From: an uncultured Ruminococcus sp.
Lineage (GTDB): Bacteria > Bacillota > Clostridia > Lachnospirales > Lachnospiraceae
Assembly (NCBI GenBank): GCA_934359255.1
Contig: CAKRLG010000007.1
Location: 62,001-126,000, forward strand
Direction: 5' to 3'
Length of the DNA stretch: 64,000 nt
Numbering within the stretch: position 1 is the stretch's first letter; every line of letters begins with the position of its first letter. The translations under genes were made by a program, and so were the position numbers. The notes beneath the pieces were generated by a model, which saw only the letters and a program-made list of their open reading frames with translations, was not told where the DNA came from and searched no databases. Below, piece after piece: positions 1 to 7,990 of this stretch.

Positions 1-31
1 AATTATGATGTCCGTGCAAGTGACACCCTTC

Positions 32-1252
32 TTATAAGCAGATTTTCATGAATTTTTTCTTACCACGTTTTACAACAAGACCTTCTTCTGTGATGTCTTC
101 TTTTTTCACGTTGTAGCGAATGTCTGTGATTTTTTCTCCGTCTACGGATACACCGCCCTGCTCGATGGCACGACGTCCTTCAGAACGGGAAGTTACCAGA
201 CCTGCTTTACACAGCAGAGAGATCAGATCGATAGCTCCATCCTGGAAATCCTCGTCTGCCAGTGTGGTGGACGGCATGTTTGCTGCATTACCCGCAGAGA
301 ACAGTGCCCTTGCGCCTTCCTGTGCTTTTTTTGCCTCTTCTTCGCCGTGTACCAGAGCTGTCAGTTCGTAAGCCAGGATTTCTTTTGCCTGATTTAACTG
401 GCTTCCTTCCCATTTATCCATTTCGTCAATCTGCTCTAACGGCAGGAAGGTGAGCATACGGATGCATTTGAGGACATCGGCATCTGCCACGTTTCTCCAG
501 TACTGGTAGAAATCGAACGGAGAAGTTTTGTTTGGATCCAGCCATACCGCACCGGACTGTGTTTTACCCATTTTCTTTCCTTCAGAGTTTAACAGCAGGG
601 TGATGGTCATGGCACATGCGTTCTTTCCTAATTTACGGCGGATCAGTTCGGTACCACCCAGCATATTGCTCCACTGGTCATCTCCACCGAACTGCAGATT
701 ACAGCCGTATTTCTGATACAGCATGTAGAAGTCGTAGCTCTGCATCAGCATGTAGTTGAACTCCAGGAAACTTAATCCTTTTTCCATACGCTGTTTGTAG
801 CACTCTGCGGTCAGCATACGGTTTACAGAGAAATGCGGTCCGATCTCACGCAGGAAATCTACATAGTTTAATCCTAACAGCCAGTCTCCATTATTTACCA
901 TCAGTGCTTTTCCATCAGAGAAATCGATAAAACGCTCCATCTGTTTTTTAAAGCAGTCACAGTTGTGCTGAATGGTTTCCTGTGTCATCATCTGGCGCAT
1001 ATCACTTCTTCCGGAAGGATCGCCTACCATAGCCGTACCACCACCGATCAGAGCGATCGGTTTGTTTCCCGCCATCTGCAGACGTTTCATCAGGCACAGT
1101 GCCATGAAATGTCCTACATGAAGGCTGTCGGCGGTCGGATCAAATCCGATGTAGAATGTTGCTTTTCCATTGTTGACCAGTTCTTTGATTTCTTCTTCGT
1201 CGGTTACCTGGGCGATCAGACCACGGGCAACTAATTCGTCATAAATTGTCAT
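32..1252 (-). CDS. tyrS: Tyrosyl-tRNA synthetase
   Basis: Class I aminoacyl-tRNA synthetase that charges tRNA-Tyr in the cytoplasm. The 406-residue length is normal for the bacterial enzyme. The HIGH-type signature appears as HVGH at residues 45-48 and the KMSKS-type loop as KMGKT near residue 227. The C-terminal ~65 residues form an S4 RNA-binding domain with the usual [14 protein letters not shown] core. The ATG at 1252 is preceded by AAAAGGAGAATTTTATC, a good ribosome-binding site. The gene is monocistronic behind a ~530-nt leader that holds a T-box, a terminator and a structured repeat, so its expression should follow tRNA-Tyr charging. The stop codon is complete, with only 31 nt of window beyond it. 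Confidence 0.97.
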   Translation of the reverse strand: MTIYDELVARGLIAQVTDEEEIKELVNNGKATFYIGFDPTADSLHVGHFMALCLMKRLQMAGNKPIALIGGGTAMVGDPSGRSDMRQMMTQETIQHNCDCFKKQMERFIDFSDGKALMVNNGDWLLGLNYVDFLREIGPHFSVNRMLTAECYKQRMEKGLSFLEFNYMLMQSYDFYMLYQKYGCNLQFGGDDQWSNMLGGTELIRRKLGKNACAMTITLLLNSEGKKMGKTQSGAVWLDPNKTSPFDFYQYWRNVADADVLKCIRMLTFLPLEQIDEMDKWEGSQLNQAKEILAYELTALVHGEEEAKKAQEGARALFSAGNAANMPSTTLADEDFQDGAIDLISLLCKAGLVTSRSEGRRAIEQGGVSVDGEKITDIRYNVKKEDITEEGLVVKRGKKKFMKICL

Positions 1253-1325
1253 GATAAAATTCTCCTTTTCGTGTTTATTAGAAGGAAGTCATGGTCAAAA
1301 AACTTTTGCCCATGACTTGATGCCC

Positions 1326-1479
1326 TACGGATTGTTTCGCAGCTTTGCTGCTCTCACAATCCTGCAAACATTCGAAATCCGCTGATTTACTCCGTAAATC
1401 GCTGCTTTCTCATGTTTGGCGACTTTCAAGTTCAGAAGCTTTATCGTGCAAGCACGAACAGCTTCCGAGTTTGAAAGTC
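1326..1479 (-). repeat. 154-bp structured repeat, copy A (tyrS leader)
   Basis: Three consecutive stem-loops lie between the T-box terminator and tyrS. Read on the minus strand they are GACTTTCAA/TTGAAAGTC, then CAAACAT/ATGTTTG enclosing GATTTAC/GTAAATC, then GGATTGT/ACAATCC enclosing GCAGC/GCTGC. A second copy of the same length lies at 31544-31697. Loops are largely conserved, while stem bases differ in ways that keep the pairing. A further stem-loop at about 1286-1316 (AGTCATGG/CCATGACT) sits between this element and the tyrS ribosome-binding site. The function is unknown. Confidence 0.8.
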
Positions 1480-1487
1480 TGAGCATC

Positions 1488-1532
1488 AAAAAAACCTGGC
1501 CACGTCCTTTTTTATAGGACGGAAGCCAGGTT
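1488..1532 (-). terminator. T-box intrinsic terminator
   Basis: The stem AACCTGGC...GCCAGGTT, with an inner GTCC/GGAC pairing, is followed on the minus strand by a run of T. It competes with the antiterminator that contains the T-box core just upstream. Confidence 0.88.
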
Positions 1533-1780
1533 CCGTGATACCACCTAATTTCACAGAAGGCTCGCACCTTCTGCCTCTGTAAGTACAGAAAATCTATACT
1601 CTGACCCGTATAACGGAGGTCCTTCCGTTGCAGCCTACTGACCGGATGGTGTTCGGTGCAAAGCTCAAAGATGTATTCACAGGAAGTTTCCCGCGGGCCT
1701 CTCACCAACCGGCGCCTCTCTGTACGGATGCTTGCTGCTACTGGTTCTTATCCATGCATTTTCTTATGAATCAATCATAC
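1488..1780 (-). promoter_or_regulatory. T-box leader (tyrosine) of tyrS
   Basis: The minus strand carries the T-box core GGTGGTATCACGG (complement of 1533-1545), which pairs with the 3' end of uncharged tRNA. A GC-rich terminator stem with a U-run follows immediately (1488-1532). Upstream lie a long stem I region (about 1620-1735) and a GAATACATC segment whose TAC fits a tyrosine specifier codon. Gene context (tyrS) and the T-box core agree. The specifier assignment was made by eye and needs a covariance-model alignment. Confidence 0.93.
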
Positions 1781-1786
1781 CTGTGT

Positions 1787-1815
1787 AGTATACAAATTTC
1801 TGCTTTTTTTGTCAA
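1787..1815 (-). promoter_or_regulatory. Sigma-A promoter of tyrS
   Basis: On the minus strand, TTGACA (1810-1815) and TATACT (1787-1792) are separated by 17 nt, a near-consensus housekeeping promoter. The start site would fall near 1780, just ahead of the T-box. Confidence 0.85.
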
Positions 1816-1869
1816 GGGGCTGATTTACCATCAAAGTTACTGTCCACTCCGTTCTCAGTAACTATTTCC

Positions 1870-3510
1870 TTACTCTGCCTTCACCGGATTACTTACACTT
1901 ACTTCGTGGTCATACCATTTTCCTTTGGTACCCACCAGTGCCAGATCAAAGGTTTCATCCAGGGCTTTTACCGGAACATCAAAGCCATATACCTCTTCTG
2001 TACTTCCGTCATCATAGGTTATCGTATCGGTTGTTGGCTGCAGAAGTTCTGCACCGTCTTTCTGTGCATCTGCTGCTTTTCCCACATACAGGTTTTCGAT
2101 ATTCTTAGATACCAGGCTGATATGGATCGTCATTTTTCCGTCTTTTACTGTCAGGATACCTTTTCCGTCATTTGCTTCGTTCACATGGAACATTCCACTG
2201 TCTGTGTCAAATTCTGCTTCATAAGTACCATCTTCCAGTGTGCCGGATGTTTCCTCTGACTCTTCGGAAACAGCTGCAGAATCACCATTTTCATCCATTG
2301 CAGCTTTGGTATGTGCTACATACAGATCCTGGATGGCAGAGATCTCTCCCAGTCCTGCAATCTGAGTATCAATCTGATCAAATGCTCCTGATGCCTCGAA
2401 CTGGCTCTTCCAGGAATCATCATCATCTCCGGCCATATCGTTATTTGCATGGTCTCCGGCTACTACCATCAGCGGACGAAGAACTACTTTTTTGTATCCT
2501 GCTTCTTTGATCTTTTCGATCACTGCTTCGCATGCTGTATCTTCCGGCTCGCCTTCTACGGTACCGATAAATACATTGTCATATCCCAGATCGTTCATCT
2601 GGCTCTGCATCTGGCTGTAGCTGATCTTTGCAGTGTGGGAAGTTCCGTGTCCCATGAAGACGAATGCTGTTCCGTCTGCTTCCGCAACTTCCAGGCTGTC
2701 GTATCCGGCTGTTTTCACTGCTTCTGCTGTGATGGCTTCTGCTACTGCTTTTTTGTCATCATTGACTGCATCGTCACTGTCTCCGACTTCTCCTAACAGT
2801 GGCTCTGCGATGGTTACGGATTCAAATTTATCTTTGTAGCTTTCTACTGCCTCTGTCAGTTCGTCATACTCAGCACCATGCATCAGATGGGTCGGTTGTA
2901 CAATCAGGTTCTTTACACCATTGTCTACGGCACGCTGCAGAGCCTGATCCATATTGTCGATCTTCTCGTCATCACGGGCCTGTACATGGTTGATGATGAT
3001 CTGTGCGGTAAATGCACGTCTCACGGACCAGTCCGGATATGCGGTCTGCAGGGCTTTCTCGATACCTCCGATATCAGCCACACGGCTGTCATTGAAGGAA
3101 GTACCAAAGCTTACTACCAGCAGTTCGTTGTCACCGATGTCATCTCCGTTTAACGGATCGTCCTTGGATGCATCACCGGTATCTCTTCCGAAATAATCAG
3201 GATCTGCATTTTCACCCTCCACCAGTTCTTTCTGTGCATCGGTCAGAGCATCCCAGGCTTCTTTGGCTTCTTTGCACTGTTCGTCAGTGTTGTCGTTTCT
3301 TTCCTGCACATAGATCTGATCGATCAGGGCTGCTACTTTATCTGCCGCTTCCTGATCAGATGCACTGTCATCTGCTGCTTCTTCGGTGGCTTCTGCCTCT
3401 GTTTCAGTTGTTGTGGATTCGGATGTTGTTTTTTGGGTGTCGCCACAGCCAGTCAGAAGTGTTGCTGTCATGGCTGCTGATAACATCAATACTACCAGTT
3501 TCTTTTTCAT
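1870..3510 (-). CDS. cbiK: Exported CbiK-type cobaltochelatase lipoprotein with C-terminal extra domain
   Basis: CbiK-family (PF06180) sirohydrochlorin cobaltochelatase of 546 residues, carrying a lipoprotein signal with lipobox LLTGC (Cys22). Order: signal 1-22, acidic S/T/E linker, a short helical segment containing AKEAWDALTDAQKELV, the CbiK domain at about 130-410, and a ~120-residue C-terminal beta-rich domain. The family metal/active-site signatures are intact: GHGTSH, TVEGEP and VAGDHANNDM. The start is the ATG at 3510 behind AGGAGGATTTAAC; a longer frame upstream runs into the leader and is unlikely. A cobalamin riboswitch with terminator precedes it, so B12 should repress it. The predicted location is outside the membrane, where it might chelate Co or bind a tetrapyrrole; this is inference. 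The nature of the C-terminal domain is not recognised. Confidence 0.87.
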   Translation of the reverse strand: MKKKLVVLMLSAAMTATLLTGCGDTQKTTSESTTTETEAEATEEAADDSASDQEAADKVAALIDQIYVQERNDNTDEQCKEAKEAWDALTDAQKELVEGENADPDYFGRDTGDASKDDPLNGDDIGDNELLVVSFGTSFNDSRVADIGGIEKALQTAYPDWSVRRAFTAQIIINHVQARDDEKIDNMDQALQRAVDNGVKNLIVQPTHLMHGAEYDELTEAVESYKDKFESVTIAEPLLGEVGDSDDAVNDDKKAVAEAITAEAVKTAGYDSLEVAEADGTAFVFMGHGTSHTAKISYSQMQSQMNDLGYDNVFIGTVEGEPEDTACEAVIEKIKEAGYKKVVLRPLMVVAGDHANNDMAGDDDDSWKSQFEASGAFDQIDTQIAGLGEISAIQDLYVAHTKAAMDENGDSAAVSEESEETSGTLEDGTYEAEFDTDSGMFHVNEANDGKGILTVKDGKMTIHISLVSKNIENLYVGKAADAQKDGAELLQPTTDTITYDDGSTEEVYGFDVPVKALDETFDLALVGTKGKWYDHEVSVSNPVKAE

Positions 3511-3550
3511 GTTAAATCCTCCTGTTTTCAGATATGAGTACATAAATGAA

Positions 3551-3584
3551 TAAAAAAGAAAAGCCTCCGTCAATTGGCGGAGGC
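3551..3584 (-). terminator. Riboswitch-controlled terminator ahead of first exported cbiK
   Basis: Minus strand: GCCTCCGCC, AATT loop, GACGGAGGC, then TTTTCTTTTTT. It lies between the cobalamin aptamer and the cbiK start, as expected for transcriptional attenuation. Confidence 0.88.
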
Positions 3585-3689
3585 ACAGGTTACACAAAAA
3601 TCAGCCAGTATGATTCTGACTTTCTTAATTTCGTACTGCCAGTCCCTCGTGGCCTGAATTCTCAGTTACTGCTCACCGTAACTGTTCTT

Positions 3690-3880
3690 ATTCCCGTACT
3701 GCGAAAGGCAGGTCTCCCGACTGATCGCTCGGATGCTTTGGCTCCCTTCCCGGTTTCCCAGTGGGTATCAGCCTCTGCTCGCGAATTACGGTGACGAGTT
3801 CGTACCGGATTTTCACCGGTTTCCCTTTTCACCAGACATTTTTCGTCTGGCACCTTACACATTTTATTCAGTTATGCTGT
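3690..3880 (-). promoter_or_regulatory. Cobalamin riboswitch 1
   Basis: The minus strand shows the conserved B12-box architecture: AAAGGGAA then CCGGTGAAAATCCGGT, ACTCGTCACCGTAA, GGGAAACCGGGAAGG, and CAGTCGGGAGACCTGCCT. It sits between a consensus promoter and a terminator in front of an exported cobaltochelatase. This links the gene to cobalamin supply. Confidence 0.95.
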
Positions 3881-3891
3881 ATTTCCTGTTT

Positions 3892-3920
3892 ATTCTAGCA
3901 CTGCTCCAATTACTTGTCAA
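3892..3920 (-). promoter_or_regulatory. Promoter of riboswitch 1 / first exported cbiK
   Basis: Minus strand TTGACA (3915-3920), 17-nt spacer, TAGAAT (3892-3897). Confidence 0.82.
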
Positions 3921-3931
3921 TGTTGCATCGC

Positions 3932-4092
3932 AACTGTTCAGTACCCTCAAAGTTACCTACCGCTGTCCGGCCCGGATCAGCTGAGATTTCACTTACAAAA
4001 AACAGCCTGTCTGACCAGCCACTGAATAGCAGCTGATCGAACAGGCTGTTCCTTTTTATTCATCTATCATAACTTTTCAGTACCTTCAAAGT
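3932..4092. repeat. Pair of AACTGTTCAGTACC-type short repeats around a terminator
   Basis: AACTGTTCAGTACCCTCAAA at 3932-3951 and AACTTTTCAGTACCTTCAAA at 4071-4090 are near-identical direct copies flanking the cbiK terminator. The same motif recurs at 46676-46700. They look like ends or units of a dispersed intergenic repeat; no coding potential is seen between them. Confidence 0.55.
3996..4052 (-). terminator. Terminator of second exported cbiK
   Basis: The stem AACAGCCTGT/ACAGGCTGTT is followed by a T-run on the minus strand (rc of CTTACAAAAAACAGCC). It is placed ~70 nt beyond the cbiK stop at 4124. A short A/T tract on the other side means it could act in both directions. Confidence 0.82.
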
Positions 4093-4123
4093 GGATGCTG
4101 AGGGGTTACGTATCTGATATGTT

Positions 4124-5404
4124 TTAGTTTGCTGTAGAAGCGCTCTTTCCATCAATTGCAGCTTTGCTGTGTGCTACATACAGATCCTGGATAGCAGAGA
4201 TCTCTCCCAGTCCTGCGATCTGAGTATCAATCTGATCAAATGCTCCTGATGCCTCGAACTGGCTCTTCCAGGAATCATCATCCTCTCCGGCCATATCGTT
4301 ATTTGCATGGTCTCCGGCTACTACCATCAGCGGACGAAGAACTATTTTTTTGTATCCTGCTTCTTTGATCTTTTCGATCACTGCTTCACATGCAGTATCT
4401 TCCGGTTCGCCTTCTACAGTTCCGATAAATACATTCTTGTATCCCAGATCGTTCATCTGGCTCTGCATCTGGCTGTAGCTGATCTTTGCAGTATGGGAAG
4501 TTCCGTGTCCCATGAATACGAATGCTGTTCCGTCTGCCTCTGCCGCATCCAGATCATCATATCCTGCAGTTTTTACTGCTTCTGCTGTGATGGCTTCTGC
4601 TACTGCTTTTTTGTCATCATTGACTGCATCGTCACTGTCTCCAACCTCTCCTAACAGTGGCTCTGCGATGCTTACGGATTCAAATTTATCTTTGTAGCTT
4701 TCTACTGCTTCAGTCAACTCGTCATACTCTGCACCATGCATCAGATGGGTCGGCTGTACAACCAGGTTCTTTACACCATTGTCTACGGCACGCTGCAGGG
4801 CCTGATCCATATTGTCGATCTTCTCGTCATCACGGGCCTGTACATGGTTGATGATGATCTGTGCGGTAAATGCACGTCTCACGGACCAGTCCGGATATGC
4901 GGTCTGCAGGGCTTTCTCGATACCTCCGATATCAGCCACACGGCTGTCATTGAAGGAAGTACCAAAGCTTACTACCAGCAGTTCGTTGTCACCGATGTCA
5001 TCTCCGTTTAACGGATCGTCCTTGGATGCATCACCGGTATCTCTTCCGAAATAGTCAGGGTCTGCATTTTCACCTTCTACCAGTTCTTTCTGCGCATCGG
5101 TCAGAGCATCCCAGGCTTCTTTGGCTTCTTTACACTGTTCGTCAGTGTTGTCGTTTCTTTCCTGCACATAGATCTGATCGATCAGGGCTGCTACTTTATC
5201 TGCTGCCTCCTGGTCAGATGCACTGTCGTCTGTGGCTTCTTCTGTTGCTGCTTCTGTCGGTTCTGCTTCTTCTGTGGCTTCTGCATCCTGTGTTGTTTCT
5301 GTTGTTGTGGATGCACTGTCATCCTTTGCAGTGTCTCCACATCCGGTCATCATGGACACGGACATAGCTGCTGAAAGCATCAGTACTACAATTTTCTTTT
5401 TCAT
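4124..5404 (-). CDS. cbiK: Exported CbiK-type cobaltochelatase lipoprotein (paralogue without extra domain)
   Basis: 426-residue paralogue of the protein at 1870-3510. It has the lipobox MMTGC (Cys22), a slightly longer acidic linker, the same helical AKEAWDALTDAQ segment and a full CbiK domain with GHGTSH, TVEGEP and VAGDHANNDM. It stops right after the chelatase domain, so the C-terminal beta-rich domain of its neighbour is missing. The two genes are almost identical at the nucleotide level over several hundred bases (for example 2947-3190 against 4805-5048), which suggests recent tandem duplication or gene conversion. The ATG at 5404 is preceded by AGGAGGAACAATGAG. It is controlled by its own cobalamin riboswitch. 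Extracellular handling of cobalt or a corrinoid/porphyrin precursor is a reasonable inference, not shown. Confidence 0.87.
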   Translation of the reverse strand: MKKKIVVLMLSAAMSVSMMTGCGDTAKDDSASTTTETTQDAEATEEAEPTEAATEEATDDSASDQEAADKVAALIDQIYVQERNDNTDEQCKEAKEAWDALTDAQKELVEGENADPDYFGRDTGDASKDDPLNGDDIGDNELLVVSFGTSFNDSRVADIGGIEKALQTAYPDWSVRRAFTAQIIINHVQARDDEKIDNMDQALQRAVDNGVKNLVVQPTHLMHGAEYDELTEAVESYKDKFESVSIAEPLLGEVGDSDDAVNDDKKAVAEAITAEAVKTAGYDDLDAAEADGTAFVFMGHGTSHTAKISYSQMQSQMNDLGYKNVFIGTVEGEPEDTACEAVIEKIKEAGYKKIVLRPLMVVAGDHANNDMAGEDDDSWKSQFEASGAFDQIDTQIAGLGEISAIQDLYVAHSKAAIDGKSASTAN

Positions 5405-5507
5405 CTCATTGTTCCTCCTGTTTTGTCCTTTTTTGAGATTATGTACCACGGTGGTACAGGACAGTTCTCCGAAGAAGGTTCTCTGGGATCTTGCCCGCAT
5501 AAAACGT

Positions 5508-5534
5508 AAAAAACCTTCGTCCGGAGACGAAGGT
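5508..5534 (-). terminator. Riboswitch-controlled terminator ahead of second exported cbiK
   Basis: Minus strand ACCTTCGTC, TCCG loop, GACGAAGGT, then TTTTTT, located between the second cobalamin aptamer and the cbiK start. Confidence 0.88.
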
Positions 5535-5729
5535 AGTAGGTACTTCATTTGGAATCTTCTTATAGTTTTATCTTCTTTCAGTCAACCAATAAAATCTGTT
5601 TCAGGGATACCAGATACATTTAACGGTTGAACTTCTTTCTGTCACTATAAGTGCCGGAAAAACCATTTTTTCAAACAAACAGGTTTTCCTTTCGTACTGC
5701 CAATTCCTCGTGGCCTGAACTTTCGTTCC

Positions 5730-5920
5730 CGTACTTCGCTAAGGCAGGTCTCCCGGCTGATCGCTCGAACGGTCCGACACCTTCCCGGTTTCCCAGTGGT
5801 TTTTGTCTTCCCTCGCGAATCACGGTGACGAGTTCGTACAGGATTCACACCTGTTTCCCTTTTCACCGGATCAACAGAAATCTTCTGTCATCCGACACCT
5901 TACGCTTTTCTCTGTGGTCG
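5730..5920 (-). promoter_or_regulatory. Cobalamin riboswitch 2
   Basis: It has the same ordered elements as riboswitch 1: AAAGGGAAACAGGTG, AATCCTGTACG, ACTCGTCACCGTGA, GGGAAACCGGGAAGG, CAGCCGGGAGACCTGCCT. The downstream GGCCACGAGG region is also shared with riboswitch 1. The P1/P3 stems differ more than the core, so this is a duplicate that has drifted while keeping its function. Confidence 0.95.
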
Positions 5921-5959
5921 ATATTCGGTAATTTTTACCGTTATCTTTTTAACAAAATG

Positions 5960-5988
5960 AGTATACCATTCTGCGTGCACACTGTCAA
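5960..5988 (-). promoter_or_regulatory. Promoter of riboswitch 2 / second exported cbiK
   Basis: Minus strand TTGACA (5983-5988), 17-nt spacer, TATACT (5960-5965). Confidence 0.86.
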
Positions 5989-6024
5989 TCACTATACAGC
6001 AAGAATACTGACTTTCTGTCACTG

Positions 6025-7362
6025 TTACCAATATCTGTATCTTTTCCGTTTCTTTATTAGGAAGAACATCGTTACTGTTACCGCCATCACTTCCGCCGCA
6101 ATAATCGAATACCAGATGCCATCGATTCCCCAGATCAATGGCAGAATCATAACCGCTGCACTCTCAAACAACAGCGTTCGCAGGAATGAAATCAGCGCGG
6201 AGGTCAATCCGTCATTCAGAGCAGTAAAGAATGCAGAGCCGAAAATGGAGATTCCTGCAAACAGGAAGGCAAAGCCATAGATCCGGAACGCATGGATGGT
6301 CATTGCCAGAAGATTCTTATCATATCCGACAAACATGCCTGCCAGCGGTCCTGCCAGCCCTTCGGAAGCGGCAAACATCGCGATCGAGGTGATTCCAATG
6401 ATCACAGCACTTCTCTTTAACAGATTCTTCAGTTCGTCCGTATGCCCTGCGCCGTAATGATAACTGATGACCGGTGCAACGCCTGTGGCATATCCAACAA
6501 AAATAGCAAAGAAAATAAAGTTTACATACATAATCGTTCCGTATGCCGCCACCCCGTCTTCACCTGCATATTTCATCAGTTGGAGATTGTACAGCATACC
6601 CACGATGGACATGGAAATATTACTCATAAGCTCCGAGGAACCATTGATACAGATTCGAAGCAGTGCCTTTCCGTTCCACTCCGGTCTGCAAAGACGCAGG
6701 CGGCTGCTGTTTTTCCGTGCAAAATAGATCAGCGGTACAAGACCACCTACAATCTGTCCCATCGCAGTTGCCAGTGCGGCTCCCTGAATGCCCCAGTGAA
6801 ATACAGCCATGAATAACGCATCCCCGGTCATATTCAGAACACCGGTAATGATTGTCAAAGCCAGACCAAGTTTTGGTTTTTCAGCTGTGATCACCAGACT
6901 GGAAAATGCATACTGCAACATCAGAAACGGCAGCGCAATCAGGATGATTCTTCCGTACTGCACACACAGTTCCAGCATCTCTCCTTCGGCTCCCATCAAC
7001 TGCACAACATTTCTCAGGAAAATACTGCTGATCACCGCAAGTATGATTCCACTGCCGAAAACCACCGCCACCAGCAGAGAAAATATTTTCTGTGCCTTCT
7101 CCTGCTTTCCTTCTCCCATCAGTTTTGCGATCAGCGCACTTCCTCCGGTACCAAACATGAATCCCATGGCTCCTACAACCATCAGAAACGGCATGATAAA
7201 GTTCACTGCTGCAAATGGGGTTTTTCCCACAAAGTTCGATACAAAAAATCCATCCACCACTCCATAGATCGAAGTGAAGATCATCATCAGGATCGATGGT
7301 ATCGTAAACCGGATCAGTCGTTTATAGTCAAAATGATCCGATAACTGAATCTTATTCTTCAT
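6025..7362 (-). CDS. MATE-family multidrug/Na+ antiporter
   Basis: 445-residue polytopic membrane protein with about 12 hydrophobic segments and the typical MATE N-terminus: a basic leader, then FTIPSILMMIFTSIYGVVDGFFVSN split over helix 1. The paired internal repeat of the family is visible (GTGGSALIAKLMGEG, then GYATGVAPVISYHYGAG). It should export cationic drugs or metabolites using an ion gradient; the substrate cannot be read from the sequence. The start overlaps the end of the MarR gene by 11 nt, so the two are translationally coupled and the regulator probably controls the exporter. Confidence 0.93.
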   Translation of the reverse strand: MKNKIQLSDHFDYKRLIRFTIPSILMMIFTSIYGVVDGFFVSNFVGKTPFAAVNFIMPFLMVVGAMGFMFGTGGSALIAKLMGEGKQEKAQKIFSLLVAVVFGSGIILAVISSIFLRNVVQLMGAEGEMLELCVQYGRIILIALPFLMLQYAFSSLVITAEKPKLGLALTIITGVLNMTGDALFMAVFHWGIQGAALATAMGQIVGGLVPLIYFARKNSSRLRLCRPEWNGKALLRICINGSSELMSNISMSIVGMLYNLQLMKYAGEDGVAAYGTIMYVNFIFFAIFVGYATGVAPVISYHYGAGHTDELKNLLKRSAVIIGITSIAMFAASEGLAGPLAGMFVGYDKNLLAMTIHAFRIYGFAFLFAGISIFGSAFFTALNDGLTSALISFLRTLLFESAAVMILPLIWGIDGIWYSIIAAEVMAVTVTMFFLIKKRKRYRYW

Positions 7363-7819
7363 TCTTTCCTTCTCCTTTTCCCGGTATTTTTCCGATCTGG
7401 TTTCGTAATGAGGTATTGTATTTTTCCATCATCTTCAGATACTGATCTATTTCCTCTTCCTTCCAGTCATTGAAAAGCTCACACTCCGCTGCAAACAATT
7501 TTCCGGCGGTCTGTGCAGCATATGCTTTCCCTTTTTCCGTGAGGCATACAATTTTTGACTTTCCATCATAATTTTCAAGATATACAATTTCTTCCTTTTC
7601 CAGCTTACGGATCGCCGAGTTCACCGTCTGCTTGCTGATTCCCGATGTTTTGTAAATATTGGGCAGCAACCGTCTGCCATTCTTTGTATATAACATGTAA
7701 AGGATCAGCAGCACACTGTCAGAAACGCCGAATTTTACTGCCGCCTGATGATAAATAGCATCTATTTCTTCCGTCAGGCAGTTGATTCTGTAGATTTTTT
7801 CTTCTGCACCTGCTCTCAT
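7352..7819 (-). CDS. MarR-family transcriptional regulator
   Basis: 155-residue winged-helix regulator. The recognition region (TSGISKQTVNSAIRKLEKEE, about residues 62-81) and wing (LENYDGKSKIVCLTEKGK) match the MarR fold, with flanking dimerisation helices. The ATG at 7819 follows AGAGGTGAGA. It heads a two-gene operon with the MATE exporter. Several TTCGTAC-type half sites overlap its promoter, so autoregulation relieved by an efflux substrate is likely. The ligand is unknown. Confidence 0.9.
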   Translation of the reverse strand: MRAGAEEKIYRINCLTEEIDAIYHQAAVKFGVSDSVLLILYMLYTKNGRRLLPNIYKTSGISKQTVNSAIRKLEKEEIVYLENYDGKSKIVCLTEKGKAYAAQTAGKLFAAECELFNDWKEEEIDQYLKMMEKYNTSLRNQIGKIPGKGEGKNEE

Positions 7820-7832
7820 CTTCTCACCTCTT

Positions 7833-7886
7833 TTCGTATGATTTCGTACGAAAGCTATTATGGTATGAATTCGTACTATTTGTCAA
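7833..7886 (-). promoter_or_regulatory. Promoter and putative MarR operators
   Basis: Minus strand TTGACA (7881-7886), 18-nt spacer, CATAAT (7857-7862). The palindrome TTTCGTACGAAA (about 7842-7853) and half sites TTCGTAC (near 7870) and TTCGTAT (near 7834) lie in the spacer and just downstream. A related GTACTTCGTAC palindrome occurs at about 8733-8743, upstream of the YczE-like gene. Confidence 0.68.
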
Positions 7887-7931
7887 CGTCAAAATTGGTC
7901 CACTCGATCAATTATGGATATGCAATGCAGC

Positions 7932-7984
7932 AAAAAAAGCGCCGGATACCTTTCTTTTGCAAAAAGTACCCGACGCTTTTTTGT
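7932..7984 (-). terminator. Terminator of the YczE-type gene
   Basis: Imperfect stem AAAAAAGCG...CGG.TAC / GTA.CCG..CGCTTTTTT with A/T tracts on both sides. It lies right after the YczE-like stop and is potentially bidirectional. Confidence 0.75.
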
Positions 7985-7990
7985 CTTCTT

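Noticed and set aside
1325-1708. 127-codon minus-strand frame in the tyrS leader
   Set aside because: It crosses the T-box, its terminator and the structured repeat; these RNA features explain the sequence.
3662-3862. 66-codon minus-strand frame upstream of the first exported cbiK
   Set aside because: It coincides with the cobalamin riboswitch aptamer.
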